From assembly GCF_030272615.1 (NCBI RefSeq), contig NC_081412.1, forward strand, positions 684,334,583 through 684,394,582: a DNA stretch of 60,000 bases. Reading direction: 5' to 3'. Of the stretch, positions 23,758-35,899 are shown piece after piece. The notes under the pieces were generated by a model. The model worked only from the letters and a program-made list of their open reading frames with translations. It searched no databases and had not been told where the DNA came from. How positions within the stretch are numbered: position 1 is the first letter of the stretch; each line of letters opens with the position of its first letter. This DNA is from Cryptomeria japonica. Its lineage: Eukaryota; Streptophyta; Pinopsida; Cupressales; Cupressaceae. The translations under genes and the position numbers were made by a program.

Positions 23758-24431
23758 AAAATCGATCGCAAGTAATTGTAAGAAAACGCTGCAGAAATTT
23801 ATCTGAGCTTTTTTCTAGTCTTATGGATAATACTCTAAGTTTTGTAATATTTTCTCCAAATTAATATCAATATATAGACTAGAAATAGTGTATATACATA
23901 AATGTGCATAGCAGTCATAGGGCAACTCATGTCAAATGTGAAACTCAGTACAATAAATAATCTTAGTTTGTATCCCTATAGCATCATAATGCAGTCCTTG
24001 ACCAAGTATGCATACAAGAAATATCTAGTTCTATTAAGGCACAAGCATCAAAGTCAAAGGTTATGACAACTAGTGAAAAACATCAAGAACAAAAAGTTTA
24101 GTCTCAAGAATTAGGAGTTGTAATAAAAAAACTTACAAGGATGAGGCATATTCATAACTTTTTTAGTCCCACCTTGGATATCAACAATAGAAGCAACTCA
24201 TATTGTTTGTGTAAAGACAAGACATTATGGGAGTTCATTATACCCAGCAACTCGTGGTGTTGTTGTCCGTGTTGGCTCTGTTGGACCCTGCAATTAAGAT
24301 TCAATATACATTATTCAATAAGATTAACTGTGCAACATAATGAAATATTGAAAATTGTGTTACCTTGTTGAGCTTCACTTGGTTTCGAGAATAGTTTAAT
24401 ATTCTCTACTTAACAGGGCCAACCACATGAA
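23758..24431. other. Spacer between gene X and solo LTR E
   Basis: AT-rich DNA. Its first 130 bp look like a 3' untranslated region (TTTTGTAATATTTTCTCC near 23840). On the minus strand about 24120-24300 has exon-like composition (a PTRTTTPRVAGYNELP-type stretch) bounded by AG and GT, but no family is recognised. Confidence 0.35.
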
Positions 24432-25508
24432 TGTAGGTCCTGGGGACAACTAAGAGTGGGGGGTGAATCAGTTGTCAAATAAATTCAAACCAAAATCTTG
24501 TTAACCAACTTATTGCTTAATACCGATAAGACAATTAATTGTGTCGGTGAATAGTATCAATAGGAAATGTTGTACCGGTAAGAATTAATGCATGAAACAT
24601 AAAAATAAAGTCATCCACAACACATGACACAAATATTTGTACGTGGAAACCCTATAAGGGGAAAAACCACGATGGGAAACCTTACCCACAATCAGATGAA
24701 ACTACTGCAGATAGTAAGTGTACAAAGAGGGGTCTACACATGCAGAAAGGCCAACAGCCTAGAGCTCACTGCTCAAACACAAATGGGAGTCACACTGACT
24801 ACAATTGGATGGTTAAATCCAATGAGAATGTACTGCACAAAGTAGCATCTTCATATGCTGGATTCAGTACCGGTGTAATGCTGATATGCTTCTACAAAAA
24901 CCTAACTTCACCTTCAAATGATGTCTTCATGTATATCTCTGCTTGATCTCGCATATACCCTTTCTTAAATCTTTTTTCGCATTCCACTCATGATCCTACA
25001 AATAAGATCTTACATTTATACCATACCCTAAGACCAATTTTAGTAGGTCGGCGCTCTACAAGATATTACAATAAAACATTTTACAAATAATATAGTATCC
25101 AATGCAATAACTGATTAAACATGTCGGCTTAATGCATTTACAACAATAATAAATCATCTCCATAGCGTGCCATGCTGATCTGGAAAAGATAAACCTACTG
25201 GTGTAACCCTAGATAACCTGGACCTATTTGCTGGTAAAATAAAATATGCAAATAAGAATATACCAATCATATTACTTCAAGGAAAAGTGTCCACATGATG
25301 TCTTCGACATTACCAAGTGTCTTCCATGTCATTGTAGGTACCGATGAACATTATATCCTGCCGGTTAACATTATATCCTACCAGTTAACCATATATCGGT
25401 GATTGTTTGAACAGTTTACTGATTACCGATGAACGTTGCTGGATCTCCAAAGTAGGTGTATTTAGTAGGTGTTGACATCAATGACAAAACCATACCAAAA
25501 TACCAACA
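24432..25508 (-). repeat. Solo copia LTR E
   Basis: 1,077 bp, with minus-strand ends TGTTGG (at 25508) and CCTACA (at 24432), and no primer site, coding region or second LTR. The flanks ATGAA (24427-24431) and GTGAA (25509-25513) differ at one base and are read as a mutated 5-bp TSD. It is of the same family as the F LTR (same first roughly 60 bp wording and the same end near CTCTTAGTT). Solo LTRs arise by recombination between the two LTRs of an element. Confidence 0.88.
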
Positions 25509-25796
25509 GTGAAGGTGGAAGCTCATTTGGCCCCTCTCCCCCCCGTAACATCACTCTAAATTCCCCGTTAACATCTTATAACATTCATTCATTAATTCTT
25601 TCTACCATTAATAAAATATAGCATTCATTCATTAATATCACATAATGTTCATTAACACATAACATTGATTAACATTAATTAACACGTAGCATTCATCAAT
25701 ATTAATTAACACATATCATCCATAACCATTAATTAGCACATAATTACATTCACTAACACATAAAAATCAGTCATTATCAAATAAGTTAGATTACAA
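25509..25796. other. 3' flank of the tnpA-like gene, element B
   Basis: AT-rich sequence with repeated ATTAACACATA and ATTCATTAAT words and a C-run near 25537. No frame. It separates solo LTR E from the tnpA-like stop. Confidence 0.5.
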
Positions 25797-28649
25797 TCAT
25801 TTCTTTCTTTGTTTTTTCTTTGAAGCTAAGAAAAGACTAAGTGGAACATCGGCGTCTTCATCATTTCCCCCCTCTGCAGATGTTCTGCCAACTGCTCGTG
25901 ATCCCAATGTATGCCTAGTCCTATACTAAGGATGAGGACACTGAAGTGAAGGGGGGTCCTCTGCAATAACAAATAAATGGGTTAAATTCAAAAAAAAAAA
26001 ATTATTGTTACAAGTATTTCATTAATTTAGAGAACATAATTGTTGTGCTCTTTACCTGATGGGGCCACATCATTTTGTGTAGCCTCAACCTCAACATGCT
26101 GAACACCATGGTCCTCTTCACCTGAGTGGGGAACATCATTTTCTTGAGGTTGTGTACCCAAATCATGCTTCACTTGCTCACCACCGACTACATGCTCTAA
26201 AATATTAACAAGAAAGGTTACATTAATTACTACTCTAATTAAAAATTAAGATGTTTCATTGTATTAATAGCTAAATAAATAAATTTGAATAGCAAATGAA
26301 TACCTCCACTACTAGGATGCACATCTGGACGTTCATGTGTAGGTGGTGTTTCACAATTAGTAGGTTGCATTCCAATGACATGCACATTGTTATCATTGCT
26401 TGCTTATTTAAAACAAATATAGTCACTTTATGTTGGAAATCAACATCAATTAGATTATTGGTAAAGTATTCAATTTGAAACAACTTCCATTTACCATATT
26501 TACCTTTGTGACGGATGCACTTGATTGTTGTGTATGCCCACTCAATTCTCGTAGCTGATAAGCCATGGTTGAATAGCCTTGCTGGTAGGCAATTCTCTTG
26601 TCATCTTCTGTGGGTGCTCTATTGAATTTAGAGCCCTACATTTTTGCTTGGTACTGTGAATTTTTCTTGCATTGTTTGATAAAAAAAAACGTTTGCTATT
26701 TATTAATATTTTGAGACAATATGGGAGTTTACATGAGATACTTACAATTCGCGCAACAAGTTTCATGTAACCACTAGAGCCAAGTTTGTGTTGCCCGTGC
26801 TTTTCTTGCCTTGCCTTGGTTGCCTTTGATGTGTCACTCAGTCTATAAAAAGTTTGAAATATGTTAGACTATATACATATAAAGAGTAATTAATTAGTAC
26901 ATAATTAGATTCTTAATAGTATCCTGTACCTTCTTCTGGTGTCTACTGGTGTATTTCCTTTTTTCCTTTCAATTCTCTCCTTGGCATCCAAAATCAGGTC
27001 CTTCCACTCCCTCTCTGGAATCATGGGGGGACCCTCGTACTTTAGGTTCCTCTCCAAATGGGTCCTGTATTGGTCCCTCACATACTTTAGATATGTGCCA
27101 ACTTTTTCAAGGAGCTTGGTTTTGTCAAAGGTGTCATTTCCAAACCACTCAACCATTTGGTTTGTCAATTCATCTTTTAACCTTTTTTCTTGGTCATTCC
27201 ACCTTTTAAAGAAAAAACACACCTATTAGATTCAGAAATGAACTGAAGCTACATTTATTACACTTCAAGAAATGGATCAAAGGAAAAGTATTCTAGCAAT
27301 GATATGAATTCAAAAGTGGATAAGGGTTAGTTCACATATGATGTACCACCTTTTACGTATGGTGGGCCCAAATATCTGCAATGCAATGTCACTAAGATGT
27401 TTATAGAAAATATCATTGCTTGCAAAAAATTCATGTGATCAATATTAGTCCGAAACAAGTGATCATAAAGTAAATTACAATTAGAGTATATATAATAATA
27501 ATTTTAAAGTACCTAGAACCTTTTGTATCTTTAAGGGAAGCATTTCTTTGTCGCTCACCACAAATGTTGCCTGCAATGTTCCCATACTAGCAATACAAGA
27601 AGATCCAAGAAATGATGCTATGTTATTAGCAGTAGTCACCTGTGGCACTTCCTCATGTGCATCTCCTCCTACAAAAAATGAATCCACTATGAAATGGCAT
27701 TAGAATTCAAGAAAGAACGCTTGAATAGAAATAAACACATGATAGAAGATAGAGAAAAAGAGGGATCTACCAACAGTGGGCGGGCCAATATGACATGCAC
27801 TAGAGGATGTCTGCATGCTACGTGTTGCCAACATTGCAATCGGCAATACAGGTGAGGGTGACCTCTGATGAGGTGGTGTCAGCATTTGCACAGTAACATT
27901 GACAACACCTAAAGAATAATACATTAAATATATCAAACATTAAATATATGAAAAGTGCAAGAATTGTAAACAAGGATGAACCTTTATTTTGAAAATTGAC
28001 AGTATCAAGTATGATGTGTTTTGGGTACTCAGAGTGATAAGACAAGTAAGTGATAATACAAGAAAATCGTCATCACCAGATCCTGCAACACCCTAATCAT
28101 AGGAACGACTTTCATGAGGGCGGATAAATTGCTGTAAAAACAATACGTACATATTTTAGTTAATGACATAAAAAGAGAATAAAATATAAACCATTATTGA
28201 ACTTTTATTATAATTAAAGCTTTCATTACTGCTTACTTGCAAGTTTTCTGTTGTCTTATACAAAATTCCACCCTCTATTGTATCTCATCAGTGGTAGGAT
28301 GCACGACTGCCAAAGCAACAATCTCTTTTCTAATTTTTATAAGAGGCATTTTAAAGAATTTCACAAGGTCTGTGGGATCTTCAGGGTCATCATTGCTTAA
28401 CCCTAATGATTCCACATCCATAGAAAGGTGCTCAAGTACTGTAACTCCCTTTCCCTTTCCCCGAACATTCGTCTGTGTCAAGAATATCATTAACAATTAC
28501 AAAATTAGTATAAATCACTAAAAAAAAGAATATAATAATGTAATAGTTTGCTTCTACCTAATTTGTACAATTACAATGAGGTTTACCTGCTTGGTAGAAG
28601 TGTCGCAAGGTACATCTCTGTCTATGATATGTGATGGATCCATGTCGGC
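25797..28649 (-). pseudogene. tnpA-like Transposase_24 gene of element B
   Basis: A multi-exon gene read leftward. The first visible exon is 28587-28649 (ATG at 28641-28643, MDPSH). An acceptor (CACAG) precedes it and the frame is open across it, so a further 5' exon probably existed. The next exon is about 28237-28472 (basic KGKG start). Then come a His/Gly/Ser segment (about 28130-28050), a Pro/Gln-rich segment (about 27870-27780), one starting DSFFVGGDAHEEVP (27690-27500), GNDTFDKTKL with YLKYVRDQYRTHLE and PMIPEREWKDLI (27222-26905), and a conserved SDTSKATKARQEKH segment with SSGYMKLV (about 26850-26750). A charged tail ends KKKQRKK and TGA at 25797-25799. Transposase_24 proteins accompany TNP2 in plant CACTA elements and probably bind the ends. 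At least one stop (near 28260) and exon-joining uncertainty make it a likely pseudogene. Confidence 0.75.
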
Positions 28650-29061
28650 CTGTGACAAACAAAAAATATAAAAAACGTTAGCGAAATTACATCATACACA
28701 ACATGAACAACATGAACTTTGTAGACAAAAAGAGTATTAAATAATAAAAAGATGTTGTCATCAAAATCATTTTAAATTTTGTAATTCCTTACCTTTACTT
28801 TATGTAGATTATGCAGGATCCTCAACTAAATGGTCACATAAATAGTCACATAGCTAATAAACAATCCAATTTCCATAAATAAACACAATTTAAAAATTGT
28901 CACATAAATAGTCACACCCCCTATCTCCATCTCCATATTAAAAGGTGCATCATGATTTAATTATGTAATGGCATTAGAATTCAAAATAGAATGAATTAAT
29001 TATGTAAAAAAAATTCTATCAAGAAGTCAATATTCAATAGATAATATACTAATCGCATTCC
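28650..29061. other. Spacer between tnp2 and tnpA-like gene, element B
   Basis: It corresponds to 5314-7285 of element A but is far shorter. At 28676-28700 the sequence GTTAGCGAAATTAC..TACACAACATG joins two points that lie 1,181 bp apart in element A (5348 and 6529). The SET exon of A is exactly what is missing. Confidence 0.75.
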
Positions 29062-29100
29062 TCATACATTGCATTCCTCATCATCATGAACATCAAGGTC

Positions 29101-29190
<90 letters not shown>

Positions 29191-32100
29191 GTTGTCGTCA
29201 TCGTCATCATCATCATCAACGTCTTCGCCATCATCATCACCATCATCACCATCATCGTCATCATCATCAGCATCATCACCATCATCTTCTTCTTCTTCTT
29301 CTTCTTCTTCATCGTCATTGTGAAAATGTCGATCGTGATCATCATCCACTTCATCTTCTACTTCTTCGGTATCTTCTTCTTCCATCACATTATACTTTAT
29401 CGGCCTTCCTCTTGGATCATGTCTAACAACAAATGACCAACCCAGTTAATGTGGAACCTCAGAGTAAAATACTTGCTCACATTGGCTTGGAAGAACATAG
29501 GGCTCATCCCCAACTAGTTCAAATAAACTTGTATTTAGCATTATAAAACCATTATCATGTTCAATAACAGTTCTATCAGGATCATTTTTATTCAATCGTA
29601 GCCTCTACCATTTGACAACGAACAAAACTAATTTGAAGGAATTAAAGTCACACTCAAGTATATCATCCAAAATGCCATAGTATCAATTTTGAGACTGTTG
29701 AGGATGAATGTCATTTCTCGATGAAATATTTGTCACCTCAAAGACTGCAGTGATGCCAAAATCACAAGTTTTCTTCATGTCATCCAACTTTTTTATGCGA
29801 AATTTATGACCATTGCAGCACATAGCATTGTGGTGTTTTACCTGCGATATGTCAAACATGTAAAATTTATTGCATTGTGAGTTGATAAACATATGGGTGA
29901 TTAATAAATTTATACGTACCTATTTATCTCTTAAACCATATGCTAAATCAATTTCCTTTTGCGTAACATTGGAATCTCCATTACGATGTGCTTCTTTAAC
30001 CAATGAAGTCACACCTTCCCATGTTAATGTGCGTCCAGAATGTTGACAACGTTCAATCCATACCATCTTCCAATCAAGATTGTTTGCAATATACAAATGT
30101 ACTGCATCCCACTCTCGACCAACTATACAAAAAATAAATAGACGTCTTACAATCGATTTATTTTGAAGATTAAGAATTAATTAACTACAATAACATCTTA
30201 TAATTACGTCTCACTTTCCTCAAACTACCTTTACCTGTCAAGTACTCCCCTTCAAATTTGTTAATGGTGTTGGGATCCCAAATGCGATCTACATGGATCT
30301 TTGCTGCAAACTTAGGAAGATATTCAGAAATGTACACCATAGTCTTGTATACCATATATCCCTCCACCATAGAACCCTCAGGATGTGCTCTTTGTTGAAC
30401 CAAAGCCTTCAAAAATTTCAAGTGCCTCTCAACCATCCACATTGACCTAGTGTGTACAAGTCCACACAATTCAATCTCCTCAACTTGGTGTATGAGGTAG
30501 TGTTCTTGTGCATTGAAAAAAGTTGGAGTTAGACACTTTTGCATTTCACGCATTAAATGAGTAATTTTTCTCTTCCAATATTTTATATCGTCTTTATGGA
30601 TTTCTTTACATGACAACCACCTACAAGGTATTCAAGACACAAAAAAATATATTACATAAGAAGTAAAACAAATCGCAAATACAATATCTATACAATGAAC
30701 TAAACAAATATCACTACTTACCTTATGTATTTTCTAAGATCATATATGACTTGCTTGACATTATTGTCGAAGTCGTCTAGGAGAGATAGAGGTAGAATGT
30801 ACTGCAACAATTATAAAATTATCTTTTCATTTTTTTGTAACATAATGAAAAGCACACGTACGCTCAGTACTTAAATACATACTAAAAACACAAGAACTTG
30901 AATTACCTTAATGAAGGTATGCCAATCATGCATTTTCATCCTTGGCCCAAATTCACTTTTCTTTGATATGTGATTGTTTATGTTCGTAGCAAATCCTGTG
31001 GGAAATCAAATCTTTTGTATGACTTCTTTTATAGCATTGCTTTGCTAGTCCATTAATAACCAAGGAAGCTCACTTATATTAATCTGGTCTCCATGGCTAT
31101 TTGATTGAATGACATTTATCATTGCATGATTGGAATCCTAAATGTCACTACATATTTTGACAATTTTTTCTTTGTCACGCATTCCATCCAATATTTTCCA
31201 TAATGTCTATGTTATATTCTTTCCAATATGCATACTATCAAACAAATGAACAATTTGTAACTGCTCGTAGTAGGGCAACCTACTAAATTGTCGGGGATAA
31301 CTTTTTATTCCCTTAGGAAGGTGGTCATTTATGCCTTCATTACCATCATGATCATCAATCACATCATCAGTAAACAAAACAAAATAGAAAAGATGTTTTA
31401 TGACAAACCAATAGATGGAATGGCATTACCTTGACGATTAATTCTATTATATTCCAACTTCCACAGGTGAGGTGTCATTCTTTGTGGCTTTGATGTATTC
31501 TCTTCTTTCCCATTGAAAATATGTTTTTTAGTATTTTGATACTTATGATTTTTGTGGAGAAAGTGCCTATACTCATCAAACACTTGCTTTCCTAAACTTT
31601 TTGAATGACGAGATTTCATCTTTGGACCACAAACAGGACATGGAAATTTTCCCTTTGTTTGAAGACCTACAAGATAATATATAATTGGATTAAATATGAT
31701 AATTTTTTGAATTATAATGTTCATGCACAACTTAAACACTATAACATACCATAAAAATGTGTTAGCCCCAGGGCATCGTGTATTGTCCATAGAAGCATCG
31801 CATGGAATTGAAATTGTCTTTGTCCTATTGGTCTAGAGATGTCATACATAGTGACACCATTCCATAACTCTAGCAACTCATCGATAAGAGGCTCGATATA
31901 TAAATTCATATCTTTAACTTGGTACTTAGCTAATCGAATGAACAAAAACATTACATAATTATGATGACCATTTTACTGCAATATTTATAATTAAATTTAG
32001 ATGACTATATTTAAATGATAAAATACCTGGAACAATCATTGCCAACATTATGTGCTCCCTCTTTATTGACATCCATGGAGGAATGTTATTGTTGGTAACA

Positions 32101-33349
32101 AAAACAAGCCACACCGAGTAAATAGATCTCATCTCTCCAAATAGATTGACACCGTCCGCTGCCAATGAAAGCCTGAGATTATGAGGTTCTTCTTTAAAGT
32201 GTGGCCACTTTTCCTCTATGTCCATAAATGCTGAACCATCCACAGGCATTCGAATAATGTCATCTCGACTTCTATTGTGTGCATGGTAATCCATAAATTG
32301 TGCCAAGGTAGTGCACTTGAATAATCGTTGCATACGTGGAATAATGGGAATATAGCGAAGAACCTTGCAAGGAACCCTTTTTGTTATTTGATTTGTTTGA
32401 TATCTAGTGATATGACATTCAAGACATTCAGTTCGAAATTCATGTTGTTTTTGATATATAATATGATCATTGGGACAAGCATCTATTGCTTGATACTCCA
32501 TTCCAATATCTTTCATAACGGTAGATAATTCTCGGTATGAGCAAGGTAGAATATTTGATGGTGGTAACAAAAACTCACCTATCAATCTACAGAAATAAAA
32601 TATAATTTGTTATAATAAAGAATATTAATGGTACAACATGATTCACAGTTTATTATGACATATATGAAATGCCTTAACATACATGACATTGTTATGTTGG
32701 ATAAACCATTCATAACCTTCAAGTTCACCAACAACAATACAGCAGAGAGAAGAGTTTCCTGCGAGCCTTCATAAAGGGCCTCAGATGCCTTCTCAAGTAG
32801 AGGGACATCATGAACAACATCAAGTTCATCTTCATAATCATGATCAGTTGCGCGAGTACTAAATGAGTCATGGATCAATGTATTTGTACCATCATCTTCA
32901 ATTGTGTTTTCTGGCTCATGATCGTCATCTTCCATGGGATCATTATCTTCAACTTTGATATTCACACCTCAATGCTTGTCCACTTTGAAAATCATATTCT
33001 CAGGGTTGTGTTGATCCATACCATGTGCTCCGGGGTGCTTGACCTATATAAAATTGATATACATAAATAAACTGTGATCATGATCTCATCATCATGTGAT
33101 ATATTATGTATATAAATTGTCAAAATGATATAATGAAAAACTTATAAATGGATGATAATCATGTCCACCTTCAATGTGACCATGCAGCCTATAATGTTTC
33201 TTCGTTGTTTGGATTAGAAGTTTTCTAGTCTTTAACCCCTTACAAATTTTGCATGGACAATAACATTTTCCATCACCTTTTCTTTTCAAGTTAGACCACA
33301 ATCTAGCAATTGTCTCCTTATTTTGTTGTTTATTGATATTGTCTAACAT
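29062..33349 (-). pseudogene. tnp2 transposase gene of element B
   Basis: This is a TNP2-type CACTA transposase gene, read leftward from ATG 33347-33349, in many exons. A transposase-associated domain with CYCPCKIC and a downstream HYRLHGH lies at 33349-33150. The TNP2 core follows (32965-31140): ACPNDHIIYQK, CLECHITRYQ, KVLRYIPIIPRMQRLF, DGVNLFG, NNNIPPWM, then EPLIDELLELW, GKFPCPVC and a DSMHIGKN segment near 31250. DUF4218 lies at 30616-30240 (EHYLIHQVEEIELCG; HPEGSMV). DUF4216 lies at about 29900-29400. A Glu/Asp tail ends at TGA 29062-29064. The product would bind and cut the element ends in the nucleus. Several stops and frame breaks (for example TAG in the segment near 31220) disable it. 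Exon ends were not all resolved. Confidence 0.88.
29090..29312. repeat. ATC microsatellite inside tnp2 of element B
   Basis: About 220 bp of mostly ATC units with a TTC run. On the minus strand it codes for a long Asp run and a Glu run at the transposase C-terminus. Unlike element A it lacks the Asp-Gly alternation. Confidence 0.95.
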
Positions 33350-34689
33350 GGTCTTTCCCTCAGGAGCTGGCAGATCCTGCTTCCATACTTTAATTCTATT
33401 TTCTCAAAGGACAATCCTAAAAATCCATGCATTGCAAACAACTTTTTACACCTTTGTTGGTTGTGGTGGCATCACAGACAGTTTACATCAATAAATGAAG
33501 AGCATGCCAATGCTTTTAATGCAGAAGTAGAAGTCTATCTCTTATTCAATATCTCTAGTGAAACCCCCATGATCTTTTGTTAGAGTAGAATTTGATATAT
33601 TCTAGAAGGGGTCTTGTCCTTTGTTGATGGGATATTCATCTACCTCAAGAAATAATTGTTCTTATCTCCAACAAGAAGTGGAACTAAATGAAGATCTAGC
33701 ACCATGAAATTAATCCTCAAAAGGATTACTATAGTTAGTTTTGGTAGATAATGATCTGGGTAAAATACTAATGTGGCTTTACGAAACATTATGTACTAGC
33801 TTAGCATACTCTAACAACTTTGGTGCGACATGCTACATCCAATTAAGTCTCCATTGGTATCTCTATTGTGTTTATGGATTGGGATTCAATGTACTCTTTT
33901 TATACACAGATTTTACTTTCAACTGAGGAGGTTTGTATGTACTTACTTGTCTTTTGATTGTATCCCTATTTCAAGAATTTCTTCTATCAACAAATCATTT
34001 GTTGTAAGTTGTACAAGTGGAAGCTTGAATAGAGGTTTTGTAAGAGAGATAAATAGACCTAAATATTATGGCTTAATAATGATCAATAGGTAAACAGATA
34101 AGAAACTCTCAATATCAAAATGACTTTCTCAATTGTCTTTACTAGAAATGGATAGATCTGCTAATAATGGCTTTATGACTGTATGTCAACTTTAGACTCA
34201 ATCCAAGAAGAGCTATAACTAATATGCGATATCTAGATTTATGATCTCTATAATATAACAATCCAATAATTATGTTTCCACGCATCAACACAAACATCAT
34301 GCTATTGTTCAGCCATAGCAATTGATATCCTAATTATAGAATGTGAAATATGCACATAACTATGAATAAAGATTAAGAAAAACAAAGAAAGATGCTTATT
34401 GCAAACATAAATGACTAATGGACAAGAATTGAATTCATTGTAGATAGTTTTGAATATCAAATTCACTTATTTGTGTGAATTTAGTAATGCATGTACTCGT
34501 GGCCAACCATTTATTGCTTTCATAAATTAAACACTTATTAATAACATTAAATGGCTGAGTAATTATGTTTTAGTAGAAATTGAAAATAAAATATTTTATT
34601 TCAGGACAGCTCACACTATTCCCTATCATATTTTAGACTCTTAGTTTTGTTAGTAGTAGTTTGATGTCATTGGAGCTGATCATTACATT
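33350..34689. other. Element B 5' flank of tnp2, no gene recognised
   Basis: The sequence upstream of the tnp2 start is AT-rich and unlike the matching side of element A after the first few bases. Only short frames occur. It may include a promoter or other captured host DNA, but nothing identifiable is seen. Confidence 0.4.
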
Positions 34690-35397
34690 TCTTTAGTTAC
34701 ATTTGCCAGCCTACTCCCAGCCTGCACCAAAATGGGAGCTTTGGAATAGGGTATGGACATCTATCAAAGCATAAAAGATAGAGGAATTTTGTCAGATGTA
34801 GTTGCAACTGCACAAAATGGATTTGTTGAGAAGGCTTTAGAAACTTTCAAGCAAATGCAATCGGTAGGTGTAAAGCCAAATTCCATGACCATTGCTACTA
34901 TCCTCCCTACTTGTGCCAAAATGGGAGATTTGGAATAGGGTATGGACATTCATCGAAGCATAAAGGATAGAGAAATTTTGTCAGATGTTGTAGTTGTAAC
35001 TGCCTTGGTAGACATGTATGCAAAATGTGGAAGCATAGACAAGGCATGTGAACTATTTGATAGAATGCCTGAAAGAAATGTTGTCTCGTGGACTACAACG
35101 ATTGCTGGATATGCACAAAATGGATTTGTTGAAAAGGCTTTAGACAGTTTCAAGAAAATGAAATTGGAAGGCATAAAGCCAAATTCCACAACCTTTGCCA
35201 GCATCCTCCCTGCCTGTGCAAAAATGGGAGCTTTGGAACAAGGTATGGACATCCATCAAAGCATAATGGATAGTGGAATTTTGTTAGGTGTTGTACTTGC
35301 AAATGCCCTGCTTTACATGAATGCAAAATGTGGAAACATGGACAAGGCTCGTGAATTGTTTGATACGATGCCGCAAAGAGATGTGATCTCATGTTAA
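34690..35397 (+). pseudogene. Captured pentatricopeptide repeat (PLS-type) gene fragment
   Basis: The frame holds tandem PPR units: FASILPACAKMGALEQGMDIH, VVVTALVDMYAKCGSIDKA, LFDRMPERNVVSWTTTIAGY and AQNGFVEKALDSFKKMK. From the GMDIH at 34942 to the next at 35245 is 303 bp, i.e. 101 codons, the PLS triplet length. The preceding unit (34753-34942) is 114 bp shorter and lacks the MYAKCG to AGY part. Stops at 34747-34749 and 34936-34938 replace an expected Gln, and the frame ends abruptly at 35395. No start, organelle targeting peptide or E/DYW domain is present. PPR proteins bind organelle RNA, but this is a gene fragment. It lies on the opposite strand to tnp2, between tnp2 and the right end of B. 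Confidence 0.9.
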
Positions 35398-35865
35398 CAA
35401 TCAACACGTGTGTATACGGGAGGAAGGGATTGCTGATACAAAATTGAATGCTCACTCCTCAATCATAGTTCTATGGTTTTACGAGATTAAACTAGGACAA
35501 TTAACCACCACATGTATATTTTTTGCAACATGAAATTAAAAACTAGGGCAATTTGAATCTATACCTCCTGCATGGGATTGCCTTCGACACGCGTTTGATG
35601 TTCTTAGGGGTTGAAGTCACCACGGATGCCTACGCGGGATTGCAATTCACAAATGAATTCCCCACCTCTTTTTTAATTTTTGTAATGGCTGCTGTCGTCG
35701 GAAATACGATGAACTCGAGCACTTTTTCGAAAAAAAGAAAATTCTCATTGCTAATGCCTTCTTCGTCGAAACCAAATGCATAATTTCCATCAGAATTACA
35801 ATGAATGTGGGCATTTTTTAAAAAAAAAATCAAATTTGGCCACAATATACCTTCTCCATTGGAAA
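35398..35865. other. Right subterminal region of CACTA B
   Basis: From about 35560 on it matches the right end of element A (about 50690-50995), including CTTCTTCGTCGAAACCAAATG and CACAATATACCTTCTCCAT. GTCGAAA-type words again occur near the end. It is noncoding. Confidence 0.7.
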
Positions 35866-35899
35866 CCTCAGTCGAAAATCTAGTCCAAATGTATTAGTG
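35866..35899 (-). repeat. Right terminal inverted repeat of CACTA B
   Basis: It ends ATGTATTAGTG at 35899. The reverse complement starts CACTAATACATTTGGACTAG. The TSD TAT follows at 35900-35902. Confidence 0.9.

Larger units (their letters stand above)
9919..35899 (-). mobile_element. CACTA (En/Spm) element B, about 26 kb with nested insertions
   Basis: The left end starts CACTAGTATATTCAG at 9919, and the right end closes ...TATTAGTG at 35899. The 3-bp TSD TAT lies at 9916-9918 and 35900-35902, and the flanks rejoin the C LTR exactly as in its other copy. About 17.3 kb remains after removing copia D and solo LTR E. Minus-strand genes are tnp2 (29062-33349) and tnpA-like (25797-28649). Cargo on the plus strand is gene X (12469-23757) and a PPR fragment (about 34690-35397). 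It is unusually large for a CACTA element. All genes carry stops, so it is not autonomous now. Confidence 0.93.

Noticed and set aside
24141-24371. 76-codon Cys/Trp-rich plus-strand frame
   Set aside because: No recognisable motif. The minus strand looks more exon-like but also matches no family.
9919-24431. Left half of B as a separate LTR element containing gene X
   Set aside because: No LTR pair, primer site or TSD was found around gene X, so I keep it as part of B, though an old degenerate element cannot be excluded.
30185-30616. Possible stand-alone host gene (143 codons)
   Set aside because: It is the DUF4218 exon of the CACTA tnp2 gene and has the same neighbours in elements A and B.
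34690-35397. Functional PPR gene
   Set aside because: It has stops, a deleted unit and no start or terminal domains, and it lies inside the ends of CACTA B.
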